A stretch of 64,000 nt of DNA from Nocardia tengchongensis. Its GTDB lineage: Bacteria; Actinomycetota; Actinomycetes; Mycobacteriales; Mycobacteriaceae. Location: assembly GCF_018362975.1 (NCBI RefSeq), contig NZ_CP074371.1, positions 6,634,001-6,698,000 on the forward strand, given 5' to 3'. A program made the translations under genes and the position numbers. A model generated the notes under the pieces. It was not told where the DNA came from. It saw only the letters and a program-made list of their open reading frames with translations, and did not search any database. The stretch's first letter is position 1; each line of letters starts with the position of its first letter. Shown one piece after another: positions 51,724-60,307 of this stretch.

Positions 51724-52449
51724 ATGAGTGAACCGACGATCGCGCTGGTGACCGGCGCAAACAAAGGAATTGGATACGAGATCGCGGCGGGCCTGGGCGC
51801 GCTCGGCTGGCGAATCGGTGTGGGCGCGCGGGACGAACAACGCCGTGAGACCGCGGTGGAGAAGCTCCGCGCGGCCGGGATCGATGCGTTCGGCGTGCCA
51901 CTGGACGTGACCGACGACGAAAGTGTGTCCGCGGCGGCCGAATTGATCGCCGACCACGCCGGTGGGCTCGATGTTCTGGTCAACAATGCCGCGATCACCG
52001 GCGGTTCGCCGCAGATACCGACCACGTTGGCATCCGCGACCGTGCGAGCTGTCGTGGAAACCAACGTGATCGGCGTCATCCGGGTCACCAACGCGATGCT
52101 GCCGATGCTGCGCGCCTCGGCCTCACCGCGAATCGTCAACATGTCCAGCAGCGTCGGCTCGCTCGCCCTGCAAACCACACCCGACATCGACATGGGCCCG
52201 GTTCCCACCGCGTACTTGGCGTCGAAGACGTTCCTCAACGCCGTCACCATCCAATACGTCAAGGAACTGAGCGACACCAACATCCTGATCAATTCCGGCT
52301 GCCCGGGTTTCACCGCCACCGACCTCAACGGCTTCCGAGGCGTCCGCACACCACAACAGGGCGCGGCGATCGCGATTCACCTCGCAACCCTGCCCGACGA
52401 CGGACCGACCGGCGGATTCTTCGACGATGCCGGAACGGTGCCCTGGTGA
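51724..52449 (+). CDS. Short-chain dehydrogenase/reductase
   Basis: 241 residues. NADPH motif TGANKGIGYEIAAGL near the start, LDVLVNNAAITGG, catalytic Ser in RIVNMSSSVGSLAL and catalytic Tyr/Lys in TAYLASKTFLNAV (Y-x3-K). This resembles plant carbonyl-reductase-like SDRs. The ATG at 51724 is chosen, though 51712 is possible. It is followed at 28 bases by the quinone reductase; together they look like a carbonyl/quinone detoxification pair under the LysR protein. Confidence 0.9.
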   Translation: MSEPTIALVTGANKGIGYEIAAGLGALGWRIGVGARDEQRRETAVEKLRAAGIDAFGVPLDVTDDESVSAAAELIADHAGGLDVLVNNAAITGGSPQIPTTLASATVRAVVETNVIGVIRVTNAMLPMLRASASPRIVNMSSSVGSLALQTTPDIDMGPVPTAYLASKTFLNAVTIQYVKELSDTNILINSGCPGFTATDLNGFRGVRTPQQGAAIAIHLATLPDDGPTGGFFDDAGTVPW

Positions 52450-52477
52450 CGGGCGCACCGGAGGGAGAAGCAAGACC

Positions 52478-53401
52478 ATGACAAAGGCAGTCAGGTACAA
52501 CGAATTCGGCGGAATCGACGTCCTGCGGATCGACGAGGTCGACCGCCCGGCGCCGGCGGCCGGGCAGGTCCTCGTGCAGGTGAAGGCGGCAGCCATCAAC
52601 CCCGGTGAGACGGCATTACGCATCGGCGCGATGACGGACATCTTTCCCTCGACCTTTCCGTCCGGGCAGGGCAGCGATCTCGCCGGAGTCGTCGCCGAGA
52701 TCGGTGCCGGAGCCGACCGATTCTCGCCCGGCGACGAGGTGATCGGATTCTCCGAGAAGCGAGCCGCTCAGGCCGAGCTGGTCCTCGTCGACGTCGACAA
52801 CCTCACCCCCAAACCGAGCAACGTCCCATGGGAAGTAGCGGGCAGCCTATACATTGCCGGCGTGACCGCATGGGGTGCAGTGCATTCCGTACAGCTGGAG
52901 AAGGGCGAGACCGTCGTCATCTCCGCGGCAGCCGGAGGAGTCGGCTCGTTCGCCGTTCAGCTCGCGCGCCGTGCCGGAGCCACGGTCATCGGCCTGGCCG
53001 GCGAGGGCAACCACGAGTGGCTGCGAAGCCACGGCGTGATCCCCGTGGCCTACGGTGACGGCGTCACGGACCGGATCAAGGCCGCCGCACCGGACGGCGT
53101 CGATGCCTTCATCGACGCCTACGGCGGCGGGTACGTCGAACTGGCGCTCGCTCTCGGCGTCGCCATCGAACGGATCGACACCACCATAGATTTCGCGGCA
53201 GCCGCGAAGTATGGGGTCAAGACCGAACCCGGGCCCAACGGCAGGGCGGGCGCCGAGGTCCTCGCCGAACTGGCCGCCCTGATCGCCGCCGGACACCTCG
53301 AAGTCCCGATCGCGAACGTCTACCCGTTGGCGCAGGTTCGTCAGGCCTACACCGAACTCGAGCGCAGACACACCCACGGGAAAATCGTGCTGAGGCCCTA
53401 G
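52478..53401 (+). CDS. Zinc-independent quinone reductase (MDR family)
   Basis: 307 residues from ATG 52478 after GGAGGGAGAAG. GroES-like N-domain with VKAAAINPGETALRIGAMTD; NADPH motif VVISAAAGGVGSFAVQLARR; GDGVTDRIKAAAPDGVDAFI and closing ERRHTHGKIVLRP. No catalytic zinc ligands. It is most similar in layout to the oxidoreductase encoded at 11024 but clearly distinct in sequence. Probably cotranscribed with the SDR gene. Confidence 0.9.
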   Translation: MTKAVRYNEFGGIDVLRIDEVDRPAPAAGQVLVQVKAAAINPGETALRIGAMTDIFPSTFPSGQGSDLAGVVAEIGAGADRFSPGDEVIGFSEKRAAQAELVLVDVDNLTPKPSNVPWEVAGSLYIAGVTAWGAVHSVQLEKGETVVISAAAGGVGSFAVQLARRAGATVIGLAGEGNHEWLRSHGVIPVAYGDGVTDRIKAAAPDGVDAFIDAYGGGYVELALALGVAIERIDTTIDFAAAAKYGVKTEPGPNGRAGAEVLAELAALIAAGHLEVPIANVYPLAQVRQAYTELERRHTHGKIVLRP

Positions 53402-53469
53402 CCGGCGCCACACGGAGCGAAATGTGGATCCAGGTAGCAGCCCGCCGCGACCCAGCCCTGCGCATCGCC

Positions 53470-54084
53470 TCAGCGGACCGCCCGACCTGGTCGCGGCGGG
53501 CCGAGCAATGCGATGGACATGGCTGGGGCCAGGCGGTCGATTAATTCATCGGCGGGCATTGAAGCCGTCGGTTCCAGGCGAAGCACGTAGCGGGCGTGGA
53601 TCAACCCGAGCGCTTGGGCGGCGATGAGTCCGGCGCGGGTGCGGGCCGCGGTCCCGCCCATGTGGTCGGCGAGCACGGTGATGAGTTCTCGCTCGATCAT
53701 CTCTTGGACCAGGCGGGACAGATTGTCATCGTGCGTGGAGGCGAGGAGAAGGGCGCGCAGGGCGCGGCCGTTGTCGGGGTCGTCCCAGGCGGTGACCAGG
53801 GCGGTGAGTACGCGGCGCGCCAGCCCGGCTCGGTCGCCCGGCAGGGCTTGGGCCAGGAGCTCTGCGGGGTGTTGGGACAGGGCCATCGCCGCCCCGAACA
53901 GGCCTCGCTTGGAACCGAAGAAATAGCTGATCAGCGCGGCGTCGACGGACGCTTCGGCCGCCAGTGAACGCATCGTCACCCCGGTGTAGCCCTCGGCGAG
54001 GAAACGCCGGCGAGCGATCTCCAGAATGCGGCTACGGGTGTCGGGAGCACCGAGGCGGCGGCCGCGGGGCGCGGATTTATTCAT
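53470..54084 (-). CDS. TetR family transcriptional regulator
   Basis: 204 residues. HTH in RSRILEIARRRFLAEGYTGV then TMRSLAAEASVDAALISYFF, GSKRGLFGAAMAL; C-terminal ligand-binding helices resemble the TetR_C_17 (transcriptional regulator PsrA-like) group. The ATG at 54084 is preferred. It is divergent from the CocE-type hydrolase with a 59-base gap, so it most likely represses that gene. Confidence 0.88.
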   Translation of the reverse strand: MNKSAPRGRRLGAPDTRSRILEIARRRFLAEGYTGVTMRSLAAEASVDAALISYFFGSKRGLFGAAMALSQHPAELLAQALPGDRAGLARRVLTALVTAWDDPDNGRALRALLLASTHDDNLSRLVQEMIERELITVLADHMGGTAARTRAGLIAAQALGLIHARYVLRLEPTASMPADELIDRLAPAMSIALLGPPRPGRAVR

Positions 54085-54143
54085 CACCGTTGAGCCTATC
54101 CCCGCTCGCACGCCACGATTCCGGTGACGACGAAAGGGAACCG

Positions 54144-55842
54144 ATGAGTAGAACACGCATTCGTAGGCCCGCCGCGTTCCGCCGAGCCGGGCACCGGATC
54201 GCCAACCTGGTTCGGCCGGGTGTCAACATCACGCCCGCTCCGGACGTGCGGGCCGAGTACGACGTTGCTGTACCCGTCCGGGACGGAACGATATTGCGGC
54301 TCAATATCTTTCACCCCGACTCCCCCGGTCCGCACCCGGTGATCATGTCGGCCCATCCGTACGGCAAGGATCGGATGCCGGTGCGTGGTCGCGGCGGTCG
54401 CGCCATCGACGTCCAGTACCGGATCATGCCGCAGCCCGACCGTGTCCGGTTCAGCGAACTCACACAGCTGGGAGGCGCCGGATCCGGCGATCTGGACCGC
54501 ACACGGTTATGTGGTGGTCAACGCGGATCTGCGCGGCGGCGGGACCTCCGAGGGAATCGGCTCGATGTTCACCACCGCGGAGGCCGAAGACTACTTCGAC
54601 CTGATCGAATGGGTTGGCACGCAACCGTGGTGCACCGGGCGCGTGGGCCTGGACGGGGTGTCATATCTGGCACTGAGCCAGTACCGAGTTGCCGAGCTGC
54701 GGCCCCCGCACCTGGCCGCCCTGTGCGTCTGGGAGGGTTTCAGCGATTTCTACCGGGACTTCGCCTACCCCGGCGGTGTACGCGAGGACGGTTTCAGCCG
54801 CCTCTGGAGCGCGGTCACCGCACGCCGCACCCGGATGACCGAGAACCTCCGCACCGAGATCCTGCGCCGCCCCGATCGCGACGACTGGTACACGGCACAC
54901 ACACCCACACTGGAGCGGATCCAAGTGCCAATGCTGGTGTGCGCGTCCTTCTCCGACCACAACTTGCACAGCCGCGGCAGCTTCGAAGCCTTCCGCCGCG
55001 CTGGTTCCGCGCGCAAATGGCTCTATACCCATCGCGACGGCAAGTGGTCGCACTATTACGGCGCCGAGGCCACCCGCGAGCGGATTCGATTCTTCGATCA
55101 TGTGCTGCGGGACGCCGACAACGGCTGGGACTCCTGCCCGGCGGTTCGGCTCGCTGTTCATGCGGAAGGCGCACGCCCGGCGGATATCACCTACGTGGAC
55201 GACTGGCCGCCCAGCGAGACGAAAACGGCTGTGCTGCACCTGAATACCGACGGCCAACTGACGGCCGACCCCGAGACGACGGGCGGACAACGCTCGTTCC
55301 GCAGCCGACGCGCCGCGCTCGCCTGGACCTGGACCGCCCCGGAGGACATCGACATCCTCGGACCGTCCACGCTACGGCTGCACGTGGCACTCGCCGACGC
55401 CGACGACATGAACCTGTTCGTCGTGCTCCGCAAGTTCCGCGACGGACGGGAAGTCTGTTTCGAAGGTTCCTACGGCTTCAACGCCGATGTCGTCACCAAG
55501 GGCTGGCAGCGACTCGCGCACCGCACCTTGGACCCCGCCCTGTCCACTCCGCTCCAACCGGTCCACACCCACCACGAGGCCGAACCTCTCACGCCCGGTG
55601 TACCGGTCGCGGTCGACGTCGCATTGTTGCCGCACGCCACTCGAATTCACCGCGGTGAGCAGCTGCGACTGGAAATCGGTGGCCGCTGGGCCTTCGCGCG
55701 CGACCCGCTCCGCGGCCAGTTCCCGGGCTGGTATCGGCAAAGCCCGAACACCACCTGTTCGATCCACACCGGCCCGGACCAGCCGGCCACCCTCACCTTC
55801 GCCTGGCGACCCGCGGAGGTCGAGCATCCGGAAAAGCCTTGA
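54144..55842 (+). pseudogene. CocE/NonD-type hydrolase with a frameshift
   Basis: Alpha/beta hydrolase of the X-Pro dipeptidyl-peptidase/cocaine-esterase class. Start at ATG 54144 (GAAAGGG ahead): DVAVPVRDGTILRLNIFHPD then HPVIMSAHPYGKDRM. An extra C at about 54468 shifts frame: before it ends FSELTQ, after it WEAPDPAIWTAHGYVVVNAD follows, with LRGGGTSEGIG, nucleophile region GRVGLDGVSYLALSQ and the C-terminal beta-sandwich to 55842. Total about 565 residues would be normal. Either mutated or an indel error. Confidence 0.8.
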
Positions 55843-55953
55843 GCCCGGCGCCCACGACCTCGCCACCCTGACCCTCGACAGCGGCTGCGGCCCGCACACA
55901 CAGCCCGGCCTTTGCAGATACCTTGACCCCCAACTGAACCCGCCATTCCGCGT

Positions 55954-56412
55954 TCAGAACGATGAGCCCGTGCCGCCGAAGGGCCACGGCGGAATCGGCC
56001 CGTTGTCGACCACCACATTGTCGTACCGAATCCCGAGGATCGGATTGTCCTCGTCGCACCAGCGCTCACGGTCGGTCGAACAGCGCTCGCGATGACTACC
56101 ACAATCACCACCCACGGCCGACGTCCTGCGCGCCGGAAGGTAGGCACGGATTACGTGTTGCCTTTCTCTACCGCAGTCGAAGATCACGTCCACGCGATAG
56201 GTGTCGTCAGTTTCGTTGCGGCACCAGTGACCAGTGCACGAGACCCAGGGAGCCAGCACGACCGTATCGGCGCCCAATTTGATTCGAGCAGTGGCCCATT
56301 GCCGAGAGAGAACCTCGATCGCCTGCCCGGATCGCCACCGCCGCCACACCTCCTCGACCTGAGCCTCGGTTAACCGGGTTCTCTTCTCCGATAGCGGTCT
56401 ACTCGAGGCCAT
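55954..56412 (-). CDS. Unknown protein with transposase-like N-terminus
   Basis: 152 residues. The first 40 (MASSRPLSEKRTRLTEAQVE then EVWRRWRSGQAIEVLSRQWA) read like the helix-turn-helix of an IS30-type transposase. The remainder (VSCTGHWCRNETDDTYRVDV and IFDCGRERQHVIRAYLPARR) is unrelated to transposases and has several cysteines. Possibly a chimeric frame made of two fragments. Ends on the opposite strand, 112 bases beyond the CocE stop. Confidence 0.4.
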   Translation of the reverse strand: MASSRPLSEKRTRLTEAQVEEVWRRWRSGQAIEVLSRQWATARIKLGADTVVLAPWVSCTGHWCRNETDDTYRVDVIFDCGRERQHVIRAYLPARRTSAVGGDCGSHRERCSTDRERWCDEDNPILGIRYDNVVVDNGPIPPWPFGGTGSSF

Positions 56413-56504
56413 CGCCCATCACATCCCTTGCTCACCAGGACATTCCCAGTGTTGCGCTGACCTATTGAGACCACAGGCAGTTGCGGACGTTCCGGACACA
56501 CGAG

Positions 56505-56527
56505 CGCCCCGAGATGATCTCGGGGCG
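56505..56527. terminator. Perfect 10-bp hairpin
   Basis: CGCCCCGAGA (56505-56514) and TCTCGGGGCG (56518-56527), 3-base loop, followed by TTGATCTT. It is terminator-like for a plus-strand transcript but no plus-strand gene ends near it; a lost gene or small RNA could explain it. No tRNA fold was found around it. Confidence 0.5.
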
Positions 56528-56697
56528 TTGATCTTCAGCTGATCCGAGCTAGCCCTCCGAACCGACCCGTAAGCGGATATTCATCGGAGGTGCGGCGGGG
56601 TTCGCTGGAACAGCAGCAGCGTTCTGCCACCACGCCGCGGACTCGCGACTCGTGCGCGACCACATTAGAAGCAATGCGTCATCACCTGACAGATCGA

Positions 56698-57102
56698 TCA
56701 CCTCGACGTGCTGGTGACCGCAGTGGCGAGTTGGAACAGTTCAATCAGGTTCCCGGCGGGGTCGGTGAGCAGTATTTGGCGGCCACCCGGGCCGCTGACA
56801 AGGTCGCTGCGGAATTCGATGTCGGTTGTGCGGAGCCGTTCGATTTCGGCATCAAGGTCGGCGACGACGAGGTGGATGCGATTGGCCCCTGGTCCGGTGG
56901 CATCGGCGGGGGTGGCGCGAGCGCCGGAGCTGGCTGGGCCCGAGAGCAATAGGCGCAGCGGGCCGCGGATTACGTCGGCGAAGGCGGGGACGGCGTTGGT
57001 GTGCAGGGTGAAGCCCAGGTGGCCGGTATAGAAGTCGACCGCTGCCTGAACGTCATCGACGAGGTAGCGGACGCTGGCGTACTCGGTGGTGGATGTTGTC
57101 AT
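56698..57102 (-). CDS. VOC family protein next to ArsR-ArsC
   Basis: 134 residues: TEYASVRYLVDDVQAAVDFY, TGHLGFTLHTN, then RIHLVVADLDAEIERLRTTD and ILLTDPAGNLIELFQLA, a complete VOC domain with the terminal Glu. It has no cysteines, so it is not an ArsI-type arsenic-carbon lyase. The start overlaps the stop of the ArsR-ArsC gene by four bases (ATGA), so it is translated with it. Function open, perhaps detoxification. Confidence 0.87.
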   Translation of the reverse strand: MTTSTTEYASVRYLVDDVQAAVDFYTGHLGFTLHTNAVPAFADVIRGPLRLLLSGPASSGARATPADATGPGANRIHLVVADLDAEIERLRTTDIEFRSDLVSGPGGRQILLTDPAGNLIELFQLATAVTSTSR

Positions 57103-57863
57103 TGGGCAGTCCTTTCCGTGAGAGTCGGCAGCAGATAGCGGATGCGGGTGTCGATTTCGGCTGCTGTGGCCTGGAAGGCCGGGTAAGTGTCCTCGTTGCT
57201 GCCGCGTGAGGTCGCCGGGTCGGGGATGCTCCAGTGGATCCATCGAGGATCGTCACCAAAGTCAGGACAGACCTCACGGGCCTTGTCGCACAGGGTGATC
57301 ACCACGTCGAAGCGATGATCGGCGAGGGTGTCCAAGTGGCGGGGGAGGCGGCCGGATAGATCGATGCCGAATTCCTCGCGCAGTACGCGCACCGTGTCGG
57401 GATGCATGGCCGGCTTCGGTTTGCTGCCAGCGCTGAGGACCTGGACTCGGCCGCCGGCGCGTAGGCGCAACAGCTCTTCGGCGATCGCGGAGCGGGCGCT
57501 GTTGCCGGTGCAGACGAACAGCACCGTGGGCGGTGTCGAGGGTTCGAATGCGGTTGGCGCGGGCGTCATTCGGAGGGCCGGGTGCAGTACTGTCCCGGCT
57601 CCGGCGATCATCTCGGCGCTGCGGTCGAGATCCAGGTGGTAGTAGCTGTCCCGGCCGTCGTGACTGCTGCGCGTGCTGGTGACCAGGCCGCCGTCTCGCA
57701 GCAGGCGCAGATGGTAGGAGACCAAATTCTGCGGCTCACCCACGCGGGCCACCAGCTCGCGCACTCGATAGTCACTGTCCGACAGCTCGGTCAGCAGCTG
57801 CCAACGCAAAGGATGCGCGGCGAGATGAACAAACTGTGGGACGGCTTGACGAGTCGACGTCAT
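57099..57863 (-). CDS. ArsR regulator-arsenate reductase fusion
   Basis: 254 residues. Residues 1-95 form an ArsR/SmtB winged helix (RVRELVARVGEPQNLVSYHL, RLLRDGGLV). Residues 112-254 form a low-molecular-weight phosphatase fold: P-loop VCTGNSARS (C118, CX5R), TLCDKAREVC with C192 and C199, and DP at 215-216. The C118/C192/C199 spacing matches thioredoxin-coupled arsenate reductases, so reduction of arsenate to arsenite is likely. There is no cysteine in the ArsR half, so the usual arsenite-sensing thiols are absent. The next gene is a VOC protein. Confidence 0.88.
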   Translation of the reverse strand: MTSTRQAVPQFVHLAAHPLRWQLLTELSDSDYRVRELVARVGEPQNLVSYHLRLLRDGGLVTSTRSSHDGRDSYYHLDLDRSAEMIAGAGTVLHPALRMTPAPTAFEPSTPPTVLFVCTGNSARSAIAEELLRLRAGGRVQVLSAGSKPKPAMHPDTVRVLREEFGIDLSGRLPRHLDTLADHRFDVVITLCDKAREVCPDFGDDPRWIHWSIPDPATSRGSNEDTYPAFQATAAEIDTRIRYLLPTLTERTAQ

Positions 57864-57880
57864 CAGCCGAGGATAGCACC

Positions 57881-57908
57881 AAATACATCAACTGAATTTG
57901 ATGTATTT
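57881..57908. promoter_or_regulatory. ArsR-type operator between ArsR-ArsC and APC permease
   Basis: Perfect 11-base arms AAATACATCAA (57881-57891) and its complement (57898-57908), spacer 6. It lies 18-45 bases upstream of the ArsR-ArsC start and 19-46 upstream of the APC start. ATCAA/TTGAT half sites are common in ArsR-family operators. It should control both divergent genes. Confidence 0.75.
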
Positions 57909-57926
57909 CCGGTCTGCGTCAGGAGC

Positions 57927-59060
57927 ATGGTGTCCAGGAAAGCGGTGTCGGTCATGCCGGACGAGCTGCGGCGGAGCTTGGGACTGAGCGATGCTGTCGT
58001 CATCGGGCTCGGCTCCATGATCGGAGCGGGGATCTTCGCGGCCCTGGCTCCGGCGGCGCGGGCGGCGGGATCGGGATTGCTGCTCGGGCTCGCGGTCGCG
58101 GCTGTGGTGGCCTACTGCAATGCGACCTCCTCGGCGCGATTGGCCGCACGCTATCCGGCTTCGGGTGGCACGTATGTGTATGGGCGCGAACGGCTCGGCG
58201 AGTTCTGGGGATATCTGGCCGGATGGTGTTTCGTGGTCGGCAAGACCGCGTCCTGCGCGGCAATGGCATTGACCGTCGGCGCGTACGCGTGGGCCGAGCA
58301 GGCACACGCCGTCGCTGCCGCAGCGGTGGTCGCCTTGACCGCGGTGAACTATTTCGGAGTACAGAAGTCAGCCCTGTTGTCCCGGGCGATCGTGTCGATC
58401 GTGCTGGCCGTGCTCGCCGCGGTGGTGGTCTCGGCCTTCACCTCCGGCACCGCTGACGCCGCACGGCTGGAATTAGCTTCGGGCATCACCGTTTTCGGGG
58501 TCTTACAGGCAGCTGGACTGCTCTTCTTCGCGTTCGCCGGATACGCACGGATCGCCACCCTCGGTGAGGAGGTCCGCGATCCCGCGCGCACGATTCCCCG
58601 CGCGATTCCGCTCGCGCTGGGGATCGCGTTGTGCGTGTACGCGATCGTGCTGGTCGCGGCGCTGAGTGTGCTTGGGCCGCAGGGTTTGTCCGAAGCGACC
58701 GCACCACTGTCGAGCGTGGTGCGGGCCGCCGGCGCGGAGTGGCTGGAACCGGTGGTGCGGGCCGGAGCCGTCATCGCCGCGCTCGGTTCGCTGCTGGCCT
58801 TGATCCTCGGTGTCTCGCGAACGACGCTGGCGATGGCCCGTGACCGGCATCTGCCGCACGCCTTGGCGGCAGTGCATCCCCGATTCGCGGTACCGCATCG
58901 CGCCGAGCTCGCTGTGGGTGTGGTTGTGGCCATTGCCGCCGCGACCACCGATGTCCGTGCCGCGATCGGGTTCTCATCGTTCGGCGTGCTGCTGTACTAC
59001 GCGATCGCCAATGCTTCTGCCTGGACATTGACCCCGTCCGAGGGCGGCCGGTGCGGCTGA
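57927..59060 (+). CDS. APC-family permease, truncated by frameshift
   Basis: 377 residues as sequenced (start ATG 57927, or GTG 57930). Amino-acid/polyamine/organocation transporter: SLGLSDAVVIGLGSMIGAGI, FAALAPAARAAGSG, SGGTYVYGRERLGEFWGYLA, FFAFAGYARIATLGEEVRDP. About ten helices. The frame stops at 59058-59060, after SAWTLTPSEGGRCG, but the last two helices continue in another frame to 59206. It is divergent from the ArsR-ArsC fusion and shares its operator; an arsenic-linked role would be unusual for this family. Confidence 0.82.
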   Translation: MVSRKAVSVMPDELRRSLGLSDAVVIGLGSMIGAGIFAALAPAARAAGSGLLLGLAVAAVVAYCNATSSARLAARYPASGGTYVYGRERLGEFWGYLAGWCFVVGKTASCAAMALTVGAYAWAEQAHAVAAAAVVALTAVNYFGVQKSALLSRAIVSIVLAVLAAVVVSAFTSGTADAARLELASGITVFGVLQAAGLLFFAFAGYARIATLGEEVRDPARTIPRAIPLALGIALCVYAIVLVAALSVLGPQGLSEATAPLSSVVRAAGAEWLEPVVRAGAVIAALGSLLALILGVSRTTLAMARDRHLPHALAAVHPRFAVPHRAELAVGVVVAIAAATTDVRAAIGFSSFGVLLYYAIANASAWTLTPSEGGRCG

Positions 59061-59206
59061 TCCCCGTCGTCGGGTTGCTCGGCTGCCTGATCCTCGCTTG
59101 CACGCTGCCAGCGCTGTCGGTCCTGACGGGCAGCGTGGTCGTCGCTTTCGGTGCCGCGATCTACCTTGTCCGCCGCAGGTCCACCGCGACCGCGCAGTCC
59201 CGATGA
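59051..59206 (+). pseudogene. Displaced C-terminal part of the APC permease
   Basis: From a GTG at 59051: VRLIPVVGLLGCLILACTLP, ALSVLTGSVVVAFGAAIYLV, RRRSTATAQSR then TGA. Two membrane helices of the type that close APC permeases such as those ending P-x-L-G-C-x-x-L. A 1-base deletion before 59051 would account for the break. Its stop overlaps the next start (ATGA), showing that the intact gene was coupled to the HIT gene. Confidence 0.65.
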
Positions 59207-59652
59207 AGTCCCACTACCCGCACTTCGATAGCTCTGGAGCAGATGAGATGACCGACCGCTGTGCCTACTGTGTCCTGGCGCGCGACGATGCTGCTGAACC
59301 GTTCGGCGGGTGGATCCACCCCGACGAGCACTGGTTGGTGGCCCCCGGTGAACCCGCCACGACCATGCCCGGCGCACTGCGAATTACCTCGCGACGGCAT
59401 TACGTCGACTTCGCCGATATGGCCGCCGCCGAAGCCGCGACTTTCGGTCCGTTGCTGTCCGCGCTGGATCGCGCGCTACGGGCAACCACCGATGCCGAAC
59501 GCGTGCACCTCGTCTCGACCCGCGACCGTGTCCCGCACTTCCACGCCTGGCTCTACCCGAGACCGGCTACCCATCCACTGCGCGGCACCGAATTTCTCAA
59601 CGCCCGACAACACGGCACCCCCGACATCGTCGAGAGCACGGCCCGCGGCTAA
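59203..59652 (+). CDS. HIT family protein
   Basis: 149 residues of the histidine-triad superfamily: DRCAYCVLARDDAAEPFGGW, RRHYVDFADMAAAEAATFGP, and the triad region VPHFHAWLYPRP near residue 108 (H-x-H-x-x-x). The third His position is a Tyr-Pro, so the triad is not fully canonical. HIT proteins hydrolyse nucleoside phosphoramidates or transfer nucleotides. The start overlaps the APC tail by four bases (ATGA); an internal Met at 59248 is possible. Confidence 0.8.
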   Translation: MKSHYPHFDSSGADEMTDRCAYCVLARDDAAEPFGGWIHPDEHWLVAPGEPATTMPGALRITSRRHYVDFADMAAAEAATFGPLLSALDRALRATTDAERVHLVSTRDRVPHFHAWLYPRPATHPLRGTEFLNARQHGTPDIVESTARG

Positions 59653-59670
59653 CCCGGTACACCCATCCTG

Positions 59671-60093
59671 TCAGCGATTTCCGAGGTCAGCCGATAGGCG
59701 AGAGCGGTTCAGGCCCACCCCGCCGAGGACCAGGCCGATCAGACCGAACGCCATGGCCACCCAAGCCCCTACAATCCCGTTGCCGGTGCCAGGACCACCG
59801 TCGGCGGTGGCCGCGAACACGGTACCGAGGACCAGGCTGACCAGGCCCGAGCCCAACGCCAGCACCGCGCCCCGACGCCCCTTGCCGGTGCCGATACGAC
59901 TGCGGGCCAGGGCGAGAACGCCGACCACTACACCGGCCAGCCCAACCAGCGCGGTCAGGCTTGGACCGAGTCGCCCGGACGTCATGCCAGTGACGGCGGC
60001 ACTCTGCTGGACAGAGGCGGTCGCCGGTGCGGCGAGGACGATACCTGCGAGCAGGGCAGGTGCTAGGACTGCGGGCAGATGACGAATGGACAT
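59671..60093 (-). CDS. DUF6223-like membrane protein
   Basis: 140 residues: signal-like first helix MSIRHLPAVLAPALLAGIVL, then three further hydrophobic segments (SLTALVGLAGVVVGVLALAR, GAVLALGSGLVSLVLGTVFA and GIVGAWVAMAFGLIGLVLGG) separated by RIGTGKGRRG and ATADGGPGTGNG loops. This matches the DUF6223 family by eye. It is divergent from the two-component system and shares the palindrome at 60209-60243. Function unknown. Confidence 0.8.
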   Translation of the reverse strand: MSIRHLPAVLAPALLAGIVLAAPATASVQQSAAVTGMTSGRLGPSLTALVGLAGVVVGVLALARSRIGTGKGRRGAVLALGSGLVSLVLGTVFAATADGGPGTGNGIVGAWVAMAFGLIGLVLGGVGLNRSRLSADLGNR

Positions 60094-60208
60094 GAGACTC
60101 CTTGTGTCGAATGGCTCGATGTCGCTTCATCATGTGCGCCGAACGGCCGCTGAGCATCGTGCAGACGTGGACAATTCGCGCTGCCACCGCTGCGGTAGCC
60201 ATCTACTT

Positions 60209-60243
60209 CGGACGCGGTAGAGACCGCGAAACTACCGCGTCCG
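60209..60243. promoter_or_regulatory. Perfect 12-bp inverted repeat, likely regulator site
   Basis: Arms CGGACGCGGTAG (60209-60220) and its exact complement (60232-60243), spacer 11 bases. It is midway between the DUF6223-like gene and the histidine kinase gene (starts at 60093 and 60308). Nearby GCGGTAG and CGCAGTAG copies add half sites. The encoded NarL-type response regulator is the obvious candidate to bind. Confidence 0.65.
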
Positions 60244-60307
60244 CAGTAGCGGACTTATCGTCTGAACGCGGGAGTTGCTCAGGTGGGATTCCGGTTAGGG
60301 TGCATAC

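Noticed and set aside
56461..56560. Hairpin region as a possible tRNA gene
   Set aside because: No acceptor/T-arm pairing or GTTC-type T-loop could be folded around it; it looks like a plain terminator stem.
56698..57102. VOC protein as an ArsI carbon-arsenic lyase because it neighbours ArsR-ArsC
   Set aside because: It has no cysteines at all, while ArsI needs a cysteine pair for arsenic.
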